NCBI GenBank assembly: GCA_944358685.1
Contig: CALVRQ010000025.1
Span: 1 to 5,879 of the forward strand
Source of the DNA: an uncultured Bacilli bacterium
GTDB taxonomy: Bacteria; Bacillota_I; Bacilli_A; RF39; UBA660
Reading direction: 5' to 3'
Length of the DNA stretch: 5,879 nucleotides
Position numbers and translations under genes: made by a program. Shown here piece after piece: positions 5,712 through 5,879 of the stretch (position 1 is the stretch's first letter; every line of letters begins with the position of its first letter). The notes beneath the pieces are model-generated. The model was given only the letters and a program-made list of their open reading frames with translations, did no database searches and was not told the DNA's origin.

Positions 5712-5780
5712 TTTGATTCACCTCTATATATAAACATACGACAAAAAAATAGAAATTCCTTTTTTATTCCTTAGAAATAT
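5712..5780 (-). other. Gap between the upstream gene tail and comEA
   Basis: It holds the comEA ribosome-binding site (5725-5718) and a 7-base direct repeat AAGGAAT (plus-strand ATTCCTT at 5755-5761 and 5766-5772), 11 bases apart, flanked by two copies of AGAAAT on the plus strand (5751-5756, 5773-5778). No convincing terminator or competence-regulator box is seen. Confidence 0.4.
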
Positions 5781-5879
5781 TTATTTTTGATATATTATTT
5801 GATTGGTTCTATCAATTAAAACTTGAGATACACTTCTATCTTTTATTAAAGTAATAGAAAATGTTTTATATCCTATTCT
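5781..5879 (-). CDS. C-terminal tail of an unrecognised upstream gene (partial)
   Basis: One minus-strand frame is open from the window edge for 32 codons to a TAA at 5783-5781; the other two frames stop within the first few codons. The peptide (ending DRTNQIIYQK) alternates hydrophobic and polar residues like two short beta strands and looks protein-like. No family can be named from so little. It ends 69 bases before comEA with no clear GC-containing terminator between them, so it may share a transcript with comEA. A chance open frame of this length in AT-rich DNA cannot be excluded. Confidence 0.5.
   Translation of the reverse strand, partial: RIGYKTFSITLIKDRSVSQVLIDRTNQIIYQK
5787..5815 (-). 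promoter_or_regulatory. Weak candidate promoter for comEA-comEC
   Basis: On the minus strand TTGATA (5815-5810), a 17-base spacer and TATCAA (5792-5787) are present; the -35 matches consensus at 5 of 6 and the -10 at 4 of 6. It lies in the last codons of the upstream partial gene and would give a leader of about 70 bases. Transcription from further upstream is equally possible. Confidence 0.25.

Noticed and set aside
5726..5734. TATATATA just before the comEA ribosome-binding site as a -10 box
   Set aside because: The only -35 at proper spacing is TTTCTA (3 of 6), and transcription would start within or after the ribosome-binding site.
5733..5741. Possible ComX (CIN-box-like) competence site near comEA
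   Set aside because: ATACGACA only partly matches TACGAATA and is on the plus strand, opposite to comEA. No paired AAAA-N5-TTTT ComK boxes with proper spacing were seen either.
5751..5778. Direct and mirror-like repeats AGAAAT and ATTCCTT as a terminator before comEA
   Set aside because: The copies are direct rather than inverted repeats, with no GC-containing stem, so they cannot form a standard terminator hairpin.

Overview
The window is strongly AT-rich and every supported gene lies on the minus strand, so transcription runs from high to low coordinates. The Shine-Dalgarno sites match AAAGGAGGTGA, stops are TAA or TAG, Trp is read from TGG, and intrinsic terminators are compact. With the gene set (comEA-comEC, mtaB/yqeV type, recD2), this points to a low-GC Bacillota, possibly an uncultured Erysipelotrichia-, RF39- or Mycoplasmatota-like lineage. 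The family content and base composition are visible in the sequence; the placement is inference.

In transcription order: (1) 5879-5781, the tail of an unrecognised upstream gene; (2) comEA at 5711-5028, overlapping comEC at 5059-3035, a DNA-uptake pair closed by two tandem terminators; (3) a 225-base gap holding the promoter and a hairpin-forming leader for the next gene; (4) 2800-2117, an unrecognised 227-residue one-span membrane protein with a charged coiled coil, closed by a terminator; (5) mtaB at 2084-816, the ms2t6A tRNA methylthiotransferase; (6) 785-360, an unrecognised 141-residue one-span membrane protein with its own promoter, closed by a terminator; (7) the first 90 codons of recD2 from 270 to the window edge, with its own promoter overlapped by a LexA-like palindrome.

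ComEA and ComEC work together: ComEA is the membrane-anchored double-stranded DNA receptor, and ComEC is the channel whose beta-lactamase-like domain probably degrades the non-transported strand. MtaB modifies ANN-decoding tRNA, and RecD2 is a DNA repair helicase; neither is visibly linked to competence beyond proximity. The most useful observations are the LexA-like box on recD2, stop codons embedded in all three gene-end terminators, the terminator U-tract abutting the mtaB ribosome-binding site, a CPPC cysteine cluster in the ComEA linker, and two uncharacterised membrane proteins. I see no mobile element, CRISPR array, tRNA or rRNA, and no clear multi-gene undescribed system. No gene-free stretch exceeds 300 bases.
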